Source: Akkermansiaceae bacterium (lineage in GTDB: Bacteria; Verrucomicrobiota; Verrucomicrobiia; Verrucomicrobiales; Akkermansiaceae). From it: DNA of 64,000 bases. The translations under genes were made by a program, and so were the position numbers. The stretch is from positions 1 to 64,000 of the forward strand of contig JANXMQ010000161.1 in the NCBI GenBank assembly GCA_025354565.1. Reading direction: 5' to 3'. The notes under the pieces were generated by a model that saw only the letters and a list, made by a program, of their open reading frames with translations, had not been told where the DNA came from and did not search any database. Of the stretch, positions 51,493-61,273 are shown piece after piece. Each line of letters opens with the position of its first letter. Position 1 is the stretch's first letter.

Positions 51493-54400
51493 ATGAAAAC
51501 AACAACCACTCGCATCCTAGCGTGCCTCGGCCTGCTCCTCGCTGGCGCATGGCCCGCTCACGCCCTGACCATTACGCCGACTTTTACGGCGAACTTCGAC
51601 ACCAATTTCGGTGCCAACGCCACGGCCGCAAAGGCGGCATGGAATGCCGCTGCAGCCGTCATTACGACCAATTTCAACGACCCTATCCACGTCAACATTA
51701 CGGTGGATGCGGTCGCTGGAACTTCGGTATTCGGACAGAGCAACACTTTCTTGAACTCCACGAGTTACGCGAATTTGCGCTCGCTCACGGTGGCGGATGC
51801 CGTGACTGCGGATGACAATACCGCGATCAGTGCCAGTGGTTCCATGACGGCAGCAGACCCTGTTGGTGCCACCCACACTTGGTGGGTTTCAAGAGCCCAG
51901 GCAAAGGCCCTTGGCCTAATTGCTGACGACCTCTCCAACGATGGCACAACGACGTTCGGCGCGGGAAATCCTTTCACATTTTCCGGCACTATCGCTGCTG
52001 GGACTTACGATTTTCAGGGAGTTTGCGCACACGAGATTACGGAAGTCATGGGACGGCTCGGCCTCTCTGGCGGCACCATTGGCAGTTCTCCAAACAGTTA
52101 CAGCTTGATCGATAATTTCTCATACACCGCGGCCAATACCAAGGGCGTTGGCAACGGTGCGGGAAACAACTTCTCAGTCGATGCCGGGACGACGCTACTC
52201 AAGTTGTGGAACAATGCGGCCTCGAATGGCCTCGACTCCCGCGATTGGGCATCTGGGACCAACGATTCGTTCAATCAATTCAGCGGCCCCGGCGTCGTAA
52301 ACCCGGTTTCCACCGTCGATCTACAGTTGATGGACGCGATCGGCTATAACCGGGTCATTGCTACGGTGCCCGTGGGTACGTGGGCACCGCTTGCGAACAC
52401 GGCACCTGGTACTCTCGGGCACATGCACCTTCTTTCCAATGGCACCGTGATGGTGCAGAACGACAACGATGGCGGCACCTACGGACCCACATGGTATTTG
52501 CTGACACCAGATAGTTCGGGGCATTATACGAACGGGACATGGACGACGCTGGGCAACGCGAATGACACGCGACTCTTCTTTGCCAGCCAGTTGCTAAAGG
52601 ACGGAAGACTTTTCGTCGCAGGCGGCGAGTATGGCACGGGAAAGACGACAGCCGAGATCTATGATTCCGTGGCAAATACATGGACGACATTGCCCAATCC
52701 AGGCCACACGTTCAGCGATGCGAACTCGGAGATTCTGCCAGATGGGCGCGTGCTTGTCGGCCTGGTCGAGGGATCCCTAACGGGTACGCTGATTTACGAC
52801 CCGGTGACGAATGCATGGAGCACGGGGCCGACGTCCAACGGCATCCACAACGAATCCTCATGGGTGAAGTTGCCGGACGACAGCATTCTCATGGTGGACC
52901 GACTCACGACGAACGCTGAGCGCTATATCCCATCCTCGAACACATGGATCAATGACTCTACGGTGCCGGTGGCGCTTTACGATCCGTTTGGCGACGAGAC
53001 GGGGCCGGGCTTCCTTTTGCCGAATGGGAAGGTGATCTACTTTGGCGCAATCGGCCACACGGCGATTTACACTCCTTCGGGAACCACCTCGCCCGGCACA
53101 TGGGTCGCGGGGCCGGATATTCCCAATGGACAAGGCTGCCCGGACGCACCGGGGGCGATGATGCCGAATGGCAACATCCTACTGGCCACCGCGCCGATTC
53201 CGATTTCCGGGAACGTCTTTCAATCGCCGACAAGCTTCTATGAATACGACTACACGACAAACAACTTCACTCAGGTGAGCGCGCCTGCAGGCGGCATCAC
53301 TGAAAGCGGCAGTTCCTTCCAGCGTGGAATGCTTGTGCTGCCCGACGGCACGGTGCTTTCGTCGCGCTTCTCCACGCAACTTTACGTTTACACGCCGACT
53401 GGCACCGCCCTCGCAGCAGCAAAGCCCACGGTCGCAAGCGTCACACCGAATGGCGATGGCTCATACCATCTCATCGGCACGCAACTCAACGGCATCGGTG
53501 AAGGTGCGTGTTATGGCGACGACGACCAGAACTCCACGAACTACCCCATCGTGCGGCTCACCAGTGGTGGCGGAACGGTTTATTATGCTCGAACCTACAA
53601 CTGGAGCAGCACCAGCGTAGCCACCGGTAGCACCATAGTATCCACCGAGTTCACGCCACCTGCTGGACTTCCCGTCGGCACCTATGCTTTGTCGGTGATT
53701 GCCAACGGAAACGCTTCAACTGCGGTTTCCTTAAACACCCAGACTCTCACCTTGGAACAAGCCTTGGATACCACCGGCCTCGTCTGGTCCACGGCTGGTA
53801 ACGCGTCATGGTTCGGTCAATCTACCGTCACCCACGATGGCGTGGATGCCGCCCGCAGCGGGGCGATCGCTAACAGTCAACAGTCCTACATGGAAACCAC
53901 GATCACAGGTCCCGGCACGATCACATTCTGGCAGAAAGTCTCGTCGGAGAGCGGTTGGGATTTCCTTAAATTTTCTATCGATAGCGTTGAACAAACGGAC
54001 AGCGCCATCAGCGGCGAGGTGGACTGGCAGCAGAAGTCCTATGCCCTTTCCGCCGGCAGCCACACCCTGCGCTGGACCTATGCGAAGGACACCAGCAATG
54101 GCATCGGCTCGGATGCCGGATGGGTGGACGAGGTGGTGTTCACGCCCGCCGCTCCTGAAATCGACCTCTTCCGCGGGGTTAACCCCGTGGCCGATGGCGG
54201 CACCAACACCCTCGGGTCGATCAACGTCGGCAGTTCTTCCGGGATCTTCACCTACACGGTGAAAAACACCGGCAACACTGACCTCACCGGCCTCGTTTTG
54301 ACGAAAAATGGCACTAATAGCGCCGACATCCTCATCACTGCACCCCTGCTAACCACCCTCCCCCCCGGCGCGAGTACCACCTTCACCGTCCAGTTCAAGC

Positions 54401-55506
54401 CCAGTGCCGCAGGGACCCGCACCGCCGCCATCCACCTCGCCAACAACGACTTCAATGAGAACCCCTACGATGTCAACCTCACCGGCACGGGTATCGGACC
54501 GGAAATCGACCTCTTCCGCGGCGTCAACCCCGTAGCCGATGGCGGCACCAACACCCTCGGGTCGATCAACGTCGGCAGTTCTTCCGGTATCTTCACCTAC
54601 ACGGTGAAAAACACCGGCAACACCGACCTCACCGGCCTCGTTTTGACGAAAAATGGCACCAACAGCGCCGACATCCTCATCACTGCACCCCTGCTGACCA
54701 CCCTCCCCCCCGGTGCGAGTACCACCTTCACCGTCCAGTTCAAGCCCAGCGCCGCAGGCGCCCGCACCGCCGCCATCCACCTCGCCAACAACGACTTCAA
54801 GGAGAACCCCTACGACGTCAACCTCACCGGCACGGGTATCGGACCGGAAATCGACCTCTTCCGCGGCGTCAACCCCGTGGCCGATGGCGGCACCAACACC
54901 CTCGGCTCAGTCACCGTCGGCAGCACCTCTGGCATCTTCACCTACACCGTGAAAAACACCGGCAATGCCAACCTCACCGGCCTCGTCTTGACGACAAATG
55001 GCACCAATCGCGCCGACATCCTCACCACCGCACCCCTGCTAACCATCCTCCCCCCCGGTGCGAGCACTACCTTCACCGTCAAATTCAAGCCCGGTGCCGC
55101 AGGTGCCCGCACCGCTGCCATCCACCTCGCCAACAACGACTTCAATGAGAACCCCTACGACATCAACCTCACTGGCATCGGTCTGGCCGCAAAAACCGCC
55201 CTCGCCGCCAGTGGCCTGCCCTCGTGGAACGAACTGAGCGCCGGCAACACCAGCAGTCTGCTCGGAGTCCCAATCAAGCCCACAGTCTCCGTCGTCATGC
55301 TAGGGGGTCACAAATACCTCTCGATCACCGTGACCAAGGTTGCTGGCCCGCATCCCCGCCGCATCGTCGAGGTTTCGCCGAACCTGCTCGATTGGTTCAG
55401 CGGCCCGCGCTACACCACGGTGATGCAAAACGACGCGGAGTTCCTCAAGGTCCGCGACAACACGCCGATCACCCCGGACCATAAGCGCTACATCCGCCTG
55501 AAATAA
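51493..55506 (+). CDS. Giant secreted metalloprotease with Kelch and choice-of-anchor D repeats
   Basis: A signal peptide (TTRILACLGLLLAGAWPAHA) precedes a zinc-protease-like domain of about 300 residues with HEITEVMGRLG as the metal motif and LQLMDAIGYN at its end, like the NF038122 metalloprotease family. Residues about 305-680 form a Kelch-like propeller (DGRLFVAGGEYG, DGRVLVGLVEG, LPNGKVIYFGAIGHTA, NGNILLATAP). A jelly-roll domain follows (about 760-895; TITFWQKVSSESGWDFLKF, LRWTYAKDTSNG). Three choice-of-anchor D repeats of about 115 residues and a C-terminal 100-residue domain end it. Length is about 1,337 residues. An ATG 11 codons earlier is also open. No sorting signal is recognised with certainty. 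Confidence 0.85.
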   Translation: MKTTTTRILACLGLLLAGAWPAHALTITPTFTANFDTNFGANATAAKAAWNAAAAVITTNFNDPIHVNITVDAVAGTSVFGQSNTFLNSTSYANLRSLTVADAVTADDNTAISASGSMTAADPVGATHTWWVSRAQAKALGLIADDLSNDGTTTFGAGNPFTFSGTIAAGTYDFQGVCAHEITEVMGRLGLSGGTIGSSPNSYSLIDNFSYTAANTKGVGNGAGNNFSVDAGTTLLKLWNNAASNGLDSRDWASGTNDSFNQFSGPGVVNPVSTVDLQLMDAIGYNRVIATVPVGTWAPLANTAPGTLGHMHLLSNGTVMVQNDNDGGTYGPTWYLLTPDSSGHYTNGTWTTLGNANDTRLFFASQLLKDGRLFVAGGEYGTGKTTAEIYDSVANTWTTLPNPGHTFSDANSEILPDGRVLVGLVEGSLTGTLIYDPVTNAWSTGPTSNGIHNESSWVKLPDDSILMVDRLTTNAERYIPSSNTWINDSTVPVALYDPFGDETGPGFLLPNGKVIYFGAIGHTAIYTPSGTTSPGTWVAGPDIPNGQGCPDAPGAMMPNGNILLATAPIPISGNVFQSPTSFYEYDYTTNNFTQVSAPAGGITESGSSFQRGMLVLPDGTVLSSRFSTQLYVYTPTGTALAAAKPTVASVTPNGDGSYHLIGTQLNGIGEGACYGDDDQNSTNYPIVRLTSGGGTVYYARTYNWSSTSVATGSTIVSTEFTPPAGLPVGTYALSVIANGNASTAVSLNTQTLTLEQALDTTGLVWSTAGNASWFGQSTVTHDGVDAARSGAIANSQQSYMETTITGPGTITFWQKVSSESGWDFLKFSIDSVEQTDSAISGEVDWQQKSYALSAGSHTLRWTYAKDTSNGIGSDAGWVDEVVFTPAAPEIDLFRGVNPVADGGTNTLGSINVGSSSGIFTYTVKNTGNTDLTGLVLTKNGTNSADILITAPLLTTLPPGASTTFTVQFKPSAAGTRTAAIHLANNDFNENPYDVNLTGTGIGPEIDLFRGVNPVADGGTNTLGSINVGSSSGIFTYTVKNTGNTDLTGLVLTKNGTNSADILITAPLLTTLPPGASTTFTVQFKPSAAGARTAAIHLANNDFKENPYDVNLTGTGIGPEIDLFRGVNPVADGGTNTLGSVTVGSTSGIFTYTVKNTGNANLTGLVLTTNGTNRADILTTAPLLTILPPGASTTFTVKFKPGAAGARTAAIHLANNDFNENPYDINLTGIGLAAKTALAASGLPSWNELSAGNTSSLLGVPIKPTVSVVMLGGHKYLSITVTKVAGPHPRRIVEVSPNLLDWFSGPRYTTVMQNDAEFLKVRDNTPITPDHKRYIRLK
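54157..55191 (+). repeat. Three tandem 345-bp repeats in the metalloprotease gene
   Basis: GAAATCGACCTCTTCCGCGG recurs at 54157, 54502 and 54847, giving a strict 345-base period and 115-residue protein repeats. Copies 1 and 2 are nearly identical in DNA, while copy 3 has diverged more (for example GSVTVGSTSG in place of GSINVGSSSG). The first two copies were therefore duplicated or homogenised recently. Repeat number could change between strains by recombination. Confidence 0.92.
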
Positions 55507-55519
55507 GGACGACAAATCT

Positions 55520-56389
55520 TCAACCCGCCCCTTGCCGCAAGCGATAGCTGCGCGGCGAGAGGCCGGTGATTTTGCGAAATTGCCGGGTGAAATAATTGCT
55601 GTCGTTGAAACCGACATCGAAGGCGATTTCCGTCACCCGGCGGTCGGTCTGGCGGAGGAGTCCGCAGGCGCGGTTGATCCGCTGCTCGATGACCCAGGCC
55701 AGCGGCGAGGTGCCCGTGGCAGATTGGAAGACCCGGAGAAAACTTCGCCGGGACATGTGGGCGATGCTGGCCAATTCCTCCAGATTCATCTCGCGGTGGA
55801 TGTTGCGTTCGAGATGCGAAAGCGCCTCGCCAATCCGCAGCAGCGCCCGTCCGTCCGGTGACGGACTGCGGCCATAACAGCGTGATAGCAGGCCGATGAT
55901 TTGCATGAACGAGGCCGTGGCCATGAACCCAAATCCCGGCTCGCGGGTTTTCAATTCGATTTCCAACCGCTCCACCCACTCGATGACCTGAGCCATTTCC
56001 TTGCCGCTCAAATGCAGCCGCCCCTTCGCGGGTTGGCGGTTTCGCCACGCCGGTTCCAAGGTGAACAGCGCGTGGTAGCCCGCCACGGATGGCAGATCCA
56101 GCAGACCCAGCTTGAGTTGGCTCGGCTGATAGAGAATATTGACCAAGCGCAAATCGACGAGATCGCGATATTCGTGTTCACGGGGACCGGCGATGACAAA
56201 AACATCACCTGCTGTTAGCTCCCATGAATCGTGTCCGGTCACATGCAGACACTTGCCGCCGGTGACGATGACGAGTTCCGCAAACTCGTGGGCGTGTGGC
56301 CCGAAATGTTCCTGAGGCTCCCGCCGCTCCACGCTGATCGGGAAGCCGTCAGGGTGGAACCACTCGTCGATTTTTAGGACGTGTTTCAT
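55520..56389 (-). CDS. AraC-family regulator of the rhamnose genes
   Basis: The N-terminal 150 residues form a cupin sensing domain (FGPHAHEFAELVIVTGGKCLHVTG; LTAGDVFVIAGPREHEY) as in RhaS and RhaR. The C-terminal 100 residues carry two helix-turn-helix units: LEELASIAHMSRRSFLRVFQSATGTSPLAWVIEQR and VTEIAFDVGFNDSNYFTRQFRKITGLSPRSYR. Its divergent position next to rhaA strongly suggests that it activates the rhamnose operon in response to L-rhamnose. Length of 289 residues is close to RhaS/RhaR. Whether it works as RhaS or RhaR cannot be told. Confidence 0.9.
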   Translation of the reverse strand: MKHVLKIDEWFHPDGFPISVERREPQEHFGPHAHEFAELVIVTGGKCLHVTGHDSWELTAGDVFVIAGPREHEYRDLVDLRLVNILYQPSQLKLGLLDLPSVAGYHALFTLEPAWRNRQPAKGRLHLSGKEMAQVIEWVERLEIELKTREPGFGFMATASFMQIIGLLSRCYGRSPSPDGRALLRIGEALSHLERNIHREMNLEELASIAHMSRRSFLRVFQSATGTSPLAWVIEQRINRACGLLRQTDRRVTEIAFDVGFNDSNYFTRQFRKITGLSPRSYRLRQGAG

Positions 56390-56420
56390 CTGGCGGGATT
56401 GTGCTGGTATTTGGCAAAAC

Positions 56421-56450
56421 AGTGGAGGTTTTTATGCGGATTTTTCTCCA
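56421..56450. promoter_or_regulatory. Candidate AraC-type operator between the regulator and rhaA
   Basis: GTGGAG at 56421 and CTCCAC at 56445 are a perfect 6-base inverted pair with an 18-base AT-rich spacer. They lie in the 77-base gap between the divergent regulator and isomerase genes. Regulators of the RhaS type bind half-sites of about this spacing, so it is a plausible operator. This is by pattern only. Confidence 0.4.
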
Positions 56451-56466
56451 CACTTTCTGAGTCTTC

Positions 56467-57756
56467 ATGAAAAAACCCTCCGTTATGGCTAAATCTTCCA
56501 AGTCCATCGACTCCTCCTACAAGCTCGCTCAAATCCGTTATGCCGATCTCGGCGTCGATACCGAGACCGCGATGACCCAGCTCGCGGGAATTCCGATTTC
56601 GCTTCACTGCTGGCAAGGCGACGACGTGGGCGGATTTGAAAATTCCGGTGAGGGCCTCAGTGGCGGCATCGCGGTCACGGGAAATTATCCCGGCAAGGCC
56701 CGCACGCCCGAAGAACTCCGCGCGGATCTTGACCAAGCACTTGCTCTCATTCCCGGCAAACACCGGCTGAATCTCCACGCGTTCTACGGTGAGTTTGGTG
56801 GGAAAAAAGTGGATCGCGATGCCATCAGGCCAGAGCATTTTTCCAACTGGATCGCATGGGCGAAAGCGAACGGCATGGGCATGGATTTCAATCCGACGTG
56901 TTTCGCGCATCCCAAGGCGGCGGAAGGTTTCACGCTGTCGCACCCGAAAAAGGCGATCCGGGATTTCTGGATCCGGCACTGCATCGCCTCCCGCGAAATC
57001 GGCGCGGCGATGGGCAAGGCGCTCGGCTCGCCGACGGTCACTAACGTCTGGATTCCCGATGGCTACAAGGACACGCCGGTGGACCGACTCGCGCCACGCC
57101 AACGACTATCCGATTCGTTGGATCAAATTTTTGAGAAAAAACTCAACCCGAAGCACCACCTCGATGCGGTCGAGTGCAAGCTGTTCGGGATCGGCAGCGA
57201 GAGTTACGTTGTCGGCTCGCACGAATTCTACATGGGCTACGCGATCAAAAATCAGAAGCTGCTTTGTCTCGATGCCGGCCATTTCCACCCGACCGAAGGC
57301 ATCGCCGACAAGCTGACCTCCGCGCTGATGTATGTGCCGGAAATTCTCCTCCACGTCAGCCGCGGCGTGCGATGGGACAGCGACCACGTCGTCATCCTCG
57401 ACGATGCGCTCCAGTCCATCGCCGCTGAACTCGTGCGGAACAAATTGCTCGCCCGGACCCATATTGGCCTGGATTTTTTCGATGCCAGCATCAATCGCAT
57501 TGCAGCTTGGACCATCGGCACACGCAACACGCTCAAGGCGCTGCTGATCGCATTGTTAGAACCCGCCGCCCTCCGCGAGGCCGAGAAATCCGGCGACTAC
57601 ACCGCCCGCCTCGCGCTGATGGAAGAAACCAAGAGCTTGCCTTGGGGCGCGGTTTGGGATGCTTATTGTGAAAAGCAGAACGTCCCCGTCAGCACCGCTT
57701 GGCTGGATCAAGTGCGTGCGTATGAAAAAGCCGTCACCAGCAAACGCGGTTCGTAA
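56467..57756 (+). CDS. rhaA: L-rhamnose isomerase
   Basis: RhaA converts L-rhamnose to L-rhamnulose, the first step of the cytoplasmic pathway. The sequence follows the E. coli enzyme closely over long blocks: [93 protein letters not shown] and [16 protein letters not shown]. The His, Glu and Asp residues that bind two metal ions are all in place ([14 protein letters not shown]). Length of 429 residues is normal. A second ATG six codons in (MAKSSKS) is also possible. It opens the operon with the ABC importer. Confidence 0.96.
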   Translation: MKKPSVMAKSSKSIDSSYKLAQIRYADLGVDTETAMTQLAGIPISLHCWQGDDVGGFENSGEGLSGGIAVTGNYPGKARTPEELRADLDQALALIPGKHRLNLHAFYGEFGGKKVDRDAIRPEHFSNWIAWAKANGMGMDFNPTCFAHPKAAEGFTLSHPKKAIRDFWIRHCIASREIGAAMGKALGSPTVTNVWIPDGYKDTPVDRLAPRQRLSDSLDQIFEKKLNPKHHLDAVECKLFGIGSESYVVGSHEFYMGYAIKNQKLLCLDAGHFHPTEGIADKLTSALMYVPEILLHVSRGVRWDSDHVVILDDALQSIAAELVRNKLLARTHIGLDFFDASINRIAAWTIGTRNTLKALLIALLEPAALREAEKSGDYTARLALMEETKSLPWGAVWDAYCEKQNVPVSTAWLDQVRAYEKAVTSKRGS

Positions 57757-57783
57757 AAGTAAGCGTTAGATTCCCTCCTAAGT

Positions 57784-59289
57784 TTGAAACCCATCTTACA
57801 GCTCACTGCCATTCAGAAATCCTTCGGTGCCGTTCGTGCGCTGAAGGGGGTCTCCTTCGAGCTTTTGCCGGGCGAGGTGCATGCGCTGTTAGGCGAGAAC
57901 GGCGCTGGGAAATCCACTCTCATCAAGGTCATCACCGGTGCCCACCAACCCGACGGCGGCAAGCTGATCGTCGCCGGTGTGGAAGTTTCGCACCTGACTC
58001 CCGCGAAGGCCCGCGAGTTGGGAATCGCTTGTATCTATCAGCAGCCCGCGCTGTTTCCGGATCTAACGGTCGCGGAGAACATCGGCCTGCGCTTGAAAAA
58101 AACCGGTGCTCTCAGCCGCATCCGCTGGGCCAGCCAACGCACGCTGGCGGTCGAACTGCTGCATCGCATCGGCGCGGAAATTTCCCCGGATGCGGAGGTC
58201 GGTTCGCTCTCGATGCCGGAACAGCAGTTGGTGGAAATCGCCTGTGCCTTGGGCTCCGGCGCGCGCATCGTCATCATGGACGAGCCGACTGCCTCGCTAA
58301 CGCAGAAGGAACAACACCTGCTGTTCAAAGTCGTCCACGACCTGCGTGCCAGCGGCGTGGGCGTGGTGTATATTTCCCACCGCCTAGAGGAAATTTTCGC
58401 CCTCGCGGATCGCGTCACGGTGCTGCGCGACGGTGAGAGTGTCGGCACCAATCCAGTGGCCGATCTATCCGAAGCGGCGATGATCAAGCTGATGGTCGGT
58501 CGCGAAGTCTCCTCGATCTATCCGCCGGCCACCGGCGAGCCGGGTGCGGTGGTGCTCGCATTGAAAAATCTCGGCTGTGCCGCCAGTGGTGTGAGCGGGG
58601 TGACGTTGGATGTTAGAGCCGGAGAAATCGTTGGAATGGCCGGCTTGGTGGGTGCGGGCCGCACGGAGCTGGCGCGGATTCTTTTCGGCATCACGCCTGC
58701 GGATGCGGGGGAGATTGGCTTGAACGGCGAGCAAATTTCTATCAGCAATCCACGCGAGGCGATCGCCCATGGCATTGCCTATGTGCCGGAAGACCGCCGC
58801 CGCCATGGCGTGATTTTGGAAATGCCCATTGCCCATAACATGACTATGGCGATCCACCCGAAAATTTTTCCCGGCACCTGGCTGCGATTCGGTGCGGAAA
58901 ATTTGTTAGCCTGTGAATTCATCCGCGATCTCGGCATCAAGGCCTACGGTCCGGACGCGCCCGGCGGCAGCTTGAGCGGCGGCAACCAGCAGAAAGTCAG
59001 TGTCGCACGCTGGCTGGCGACGAAGCCGAAATTGCTCATCCTCGACGAGCCGACGCAAGGCGTGGATGTCGGCGCGAAAAGTGAAATTCACAAGATCATC
59101 CGCGAACTTGCCAGAGAAGGACTCGCCGTGCTGATGATTTCCAGCGACCTCCCCGAAGTGTTAGGCATGAGCGACCGGGTCGCCGTGATGCGCGGTGGCA
59201 AGCTGGTGGAAATGATCGCCAAGGAAAATGCCGACGCGCACACGGTGATGGCCGCCGCACTCGGAACCAATGGAAAGGACGCCGCCTGA
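57784..59289 (+). CDS. rhaT: Rhamnose ABC importer, ATP-binding protein
   Basis: A sugar-importer ATPase with two ABC modules in one chain, as in RbsA and RhaT. Module 1 has LLGENGAGKSTLIKVITG, LSMPEQQLVEIACAL in place of a classic LSGGQ, and VIMDEPTASLT. Module 2 has GMAGLVGAGRTELARILFG, a degenerate Walker A typical of this family, then LSGGNQQKVSVARWL and ILDEPTQGVD. A TTG gives the first residues MKPILQLTAI; no better start is seen. The stop overlaps the ATG of the first permease gene (TGATG). Position after rhaA supports rhamnose as the substrate. Confidence 0.92.
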   Translation: MKPILQLTAIQKSFGAVRALKGVSFELLPGEVHALLGENGAGKSTLIKVITGAHQPDGGKLIVAGVEVSHLTPAKARELGIACIYQQPALFPDLTVAENIGLRLKKTGALSRIRWASQRTLAVELLHRIGAEISPDAEVGSLSMPEQQLVEIACALGSGARIVIMDEPTASLTQKEQHLLFKVVHDLRASGVGVVYISHRLEEIFALADRVTVLRDGESVGTNPVADLSEAAMIKLMVGREVSSIYPPATGEPGAVVLALKNLGCAASGVSGVTLDVRAGEIVGMAGLVGAGRTELARILFGITPADAGEIGLNGEQISISNPREAIAHGIAYVPEDRRRHGVILEMPIAHNMTMAIHPKIFPGTWLRFGAENLLACEFIRDLGIKAYGPDAPGGSLSGGNQQKVSVARWLATKPKLLILDEPTQGVDVGAKSEIHKIIRELAREGLAVLMISSDLPEVLGMSDRVAVMRGGKLVEMIAKENADAHTVMAAALGTNGKDAA

Positions 59290-60218
59290 TGAGCAAGTAT
59301 TTCCGCGAACTCACGGTGGCCGCCGCGCTGGGCCTGTTGATGGCGTCGCTGGCGATTTTCGCCCCGCACTTCTTCCAATGGCAGCCGTTCATCTCACGGC
59401 TGACCTCGCAAATGCCCGCGCTGGCGGCGGCCATCGGTATCGCGCTCGTCATCATTTCCCGCCAGATTGATATTTCTATCGGCTCGCAGTTCGGCATGTG
59501 CGCGATCATCGCCGGGGTGACCGCGGCGTCGGGTCTGCCCTTGGGCGTGGCGATCTTCGCCGCAATCGGAGCCGGTGCCGCGATGGGTGCTTTGAATGGG
59601 GTGCTCGTCGCGTATCTCGGACTGCCGAGCATCGTCGTCACACTGGCGACAATGGTCACTTGGCAGGAAGCGCTGCGACTTTGGCAGCAAGGGCGACTAC
59701 TCAATCTCCCCGCAGGCATCCAGTGGTTCGGACTTAGCCAGCCGACCGGGCAGGCCATCGTGATTTCTCTGGCATTCGTCCTGTTAGTCGGGGCGGCGTG
59801 GGGCATGAAAAATCTAGCAGCCGGACGTTTCATTCACGCCACCGGGACCGACGCCGAGGCCGCGCGGCTCGCCGGCATTGATCCGCGGCACACCACCTTC
59901 GCCGTCTTCGTTCTGATGGGCGGCCTCGCGGGATTGGCCGCAGTATTGAATCTGGTCCAGTCGCCACAGGTGCAGCCGAATTGTGGCGACGGCCTCGAAC
60001 TCAAAGCCATCGCCGCTGCCGTCGTCGGCGGGGTGGCGATCAGCGGCGGACGTGGGACCTTGTGGGGCGTCCTGTTAGGAATGCTGTTGCTGGCGAACGT
60101 GAATCCGGCGCTCACGCATTTCCACCAACCGCCGTATTGGGAAAAAGCCATCCAGGGCCTTGTCATCCTGCTCGCGGTCGTGGCCGATGGCATCCGCAGC
60201 CGGAAAACCAAAATCTAA
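59289..60218 (+). CDS. rhaP: Rhamnose ABC importer, permease 1
   Basis: A permease with about eight to ten membrane segments. The family blocks are ISRQIDISIGSQFGMCAIIAG, ATMVTWQEALRLWQQG, RFIHATGTDAEAARLAGIDPRHTTFAVFVLMGGLAGLAAV and ELKAIAAAVVGGVAISGGRGTLWGVLLGMLLL, which resemble RbsC and the rhizobial RhaP/RhaQ. It overlaps the ATPase gene by one base and leaves two bases before the second permease gene. The two permeases probably form a heterodimer. Substrate is inferred from neighbours. Confidence 0.9.
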   Translation: MSKYFRELTVAAALGLLMASLAIFAPHFFQWQPFISRLTSQMPALAAAIGIALVIISRQIDISIGSQFGMCAIIAGVTAASGLPLGVAIFAAIGAGAAMGALNGVLVAYLGLPSIVVTLATMVTWQEALRLWQQGRLLNLPAGIQWFGLSQPTGQAIVISLAFVLLVGAAWGMKNLAAGRFIHATGTDAEAARLAGIDPRHTTFAVFVLMGGLAGLAAVLNLVQSPQVQPNCGDGLELKAIAAAVVGGVAISGGRGTLWGVLLGMLLLANVNPALTHFHQPPYWEKAIQGLVILLAVVADGIRSRKTKI

Positions 60219-60220
60219 CC

Positions 60221-61273
60221 ATGTCCAGCACCCGGTCATTTTCTATCAAGTCCCTGCTCGCCCGCCATGAAACGGTGCTCGTGTTGGTGATCCTGCTGGA
60301 GGTGTTGCTGTTTCAAACGCTGGGCAAAAATTTCCTCGTGGGGAAAAACCTATCTAACGTCTTCCGCCACTCAGTGGAAATCGGTCTGCTCGCCGTGGCC
60401 ATGACGCCGGTGATTCTAACCGGCGGCATTGATCTATCAGTCGGCTCGATGATGGGGCTGTGTGCCGTCCTCTTTGGCATGATGGTCAACCGCTTCGGGC
60501 TTCCGCCATATCTGGCCGGACTGGTGGCGGTTCTTTTTGGCGCACTCGGTGGTGGCATGAATGCGGTGCTCATCACCCGCTTGAATCTCCCGCCACTGAT
60601 TGTCACACTCGGCACTTTCTCGCTGTTCCGAGGCCTTGCGGAAGCTCTCACCAAAGGCGCGGAATCTTACTCCGGGTTTCCTAAATCGTTCCTCGCCTTG
60701 GGCAATGCCGACCTCGCCGGTCTTCCGGCGCAAATCTGGGTCTTCTTCGCAGTCGCCGCCGCGATCTGGTTGATGGTCCATCAGACGACGCTCGGTCGCT
60801 CGTTCCGCGCGATCGGCTATGCGTCCGAGGGGGCGCGCTATGCCGGTATTCCTGTCGCCCGCAATACCAGCCTCGCCTACATCATCGCCGGGGCAGTCGC
60901 AGGGCTTGCCGCCGTGATTCTCGTCGCTCGTCTCGGTGAGGCCCGTGCGAATGCCGGGATCGGCTACGAGCTGCTCGCCATCACCGCCGTGGTGCTGGGC
61001 GGTGTCAGTATTTTCGGCGGTTCCGGCACGGTGGCGGGCACGCTGTTAGGCTGGATTGCGCTGGCCATTTTAAACAACGGCCTCACCCGCATTTCCGACT
61101 ACCGGATCATGGACCAACCCGTCGCCAGCGTCGCCCGCGAGCTTTCCGGCCTGCTGACCGGACTTTTACTGCTTGCCGCCCTCGCCATCGGAGCCACGAT
61201 GAAAGCGCTCGCCATCCGCCGCGCCCGCAAGCAATCTCTCTCGAAGACCACACCAAATCCAGCCATCTCATGA
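60221..61273 (+). CDS. rhaQ: Rhamnose ABC importer, permease 2
   Basis: The second permease of the importer (350 residues, about nine membrane segments). Motifs are ILTGGIDLSVGSMMGLCAVL, RLNLPPLIVTLGTFSLFRGLAEAL, LGRSFRAIGYASEGARYAGIPVARNTSLAYIIAGAVAGLAAVIL and YELLAITAVVLGGVSIFGGSGTVAGTLLGWIAL. I chose the ATG giving MSSTRSFSIKSLL, just after the permease 1 stop. The last 10 residues are basic. Its ATGA overlap with the binding-protein gene shows tight coupling. Confidence 0.9.
   Translation: MSSTRSFSIKSLLARHETVLVLVILLEVLLFQTLGKNFLVGKNLSNVFRHSVEIGLLAVAMTPVILTGGIDLSVGSMMGLCAVLFGMMVNRFGLPPYLAGLVAVLFGALGGGMNAVLITRLNLPPLIVTLGTFSLFRGLAEALTKGAESYSGFPKSFLALGNADLAGLPAQIWVFFAVAAAIWLMVHQTTLGRSFRAIGYASEGARYAGIPVARNTSLAYIIAGAVAGLAAVILVARLGEARANAGIGYELLAITAVVLGGVSIFGGSGTVAGTLLGWIALAILNNGLTRISDYRIMDQPVASVARELSGLLTGLLLLAALAIGATMKALAIRRARKQSLSKTTPNPAIS

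Noticed and set aside
54157-55191. Possible CRISPR or insertion sequence suggested by regular repeats
   Set aside because: The repeats are 345 bases long, adjacent and in one reading frame, coding for choice-of-anchor D domains. There are no spacers and no Cas genes.
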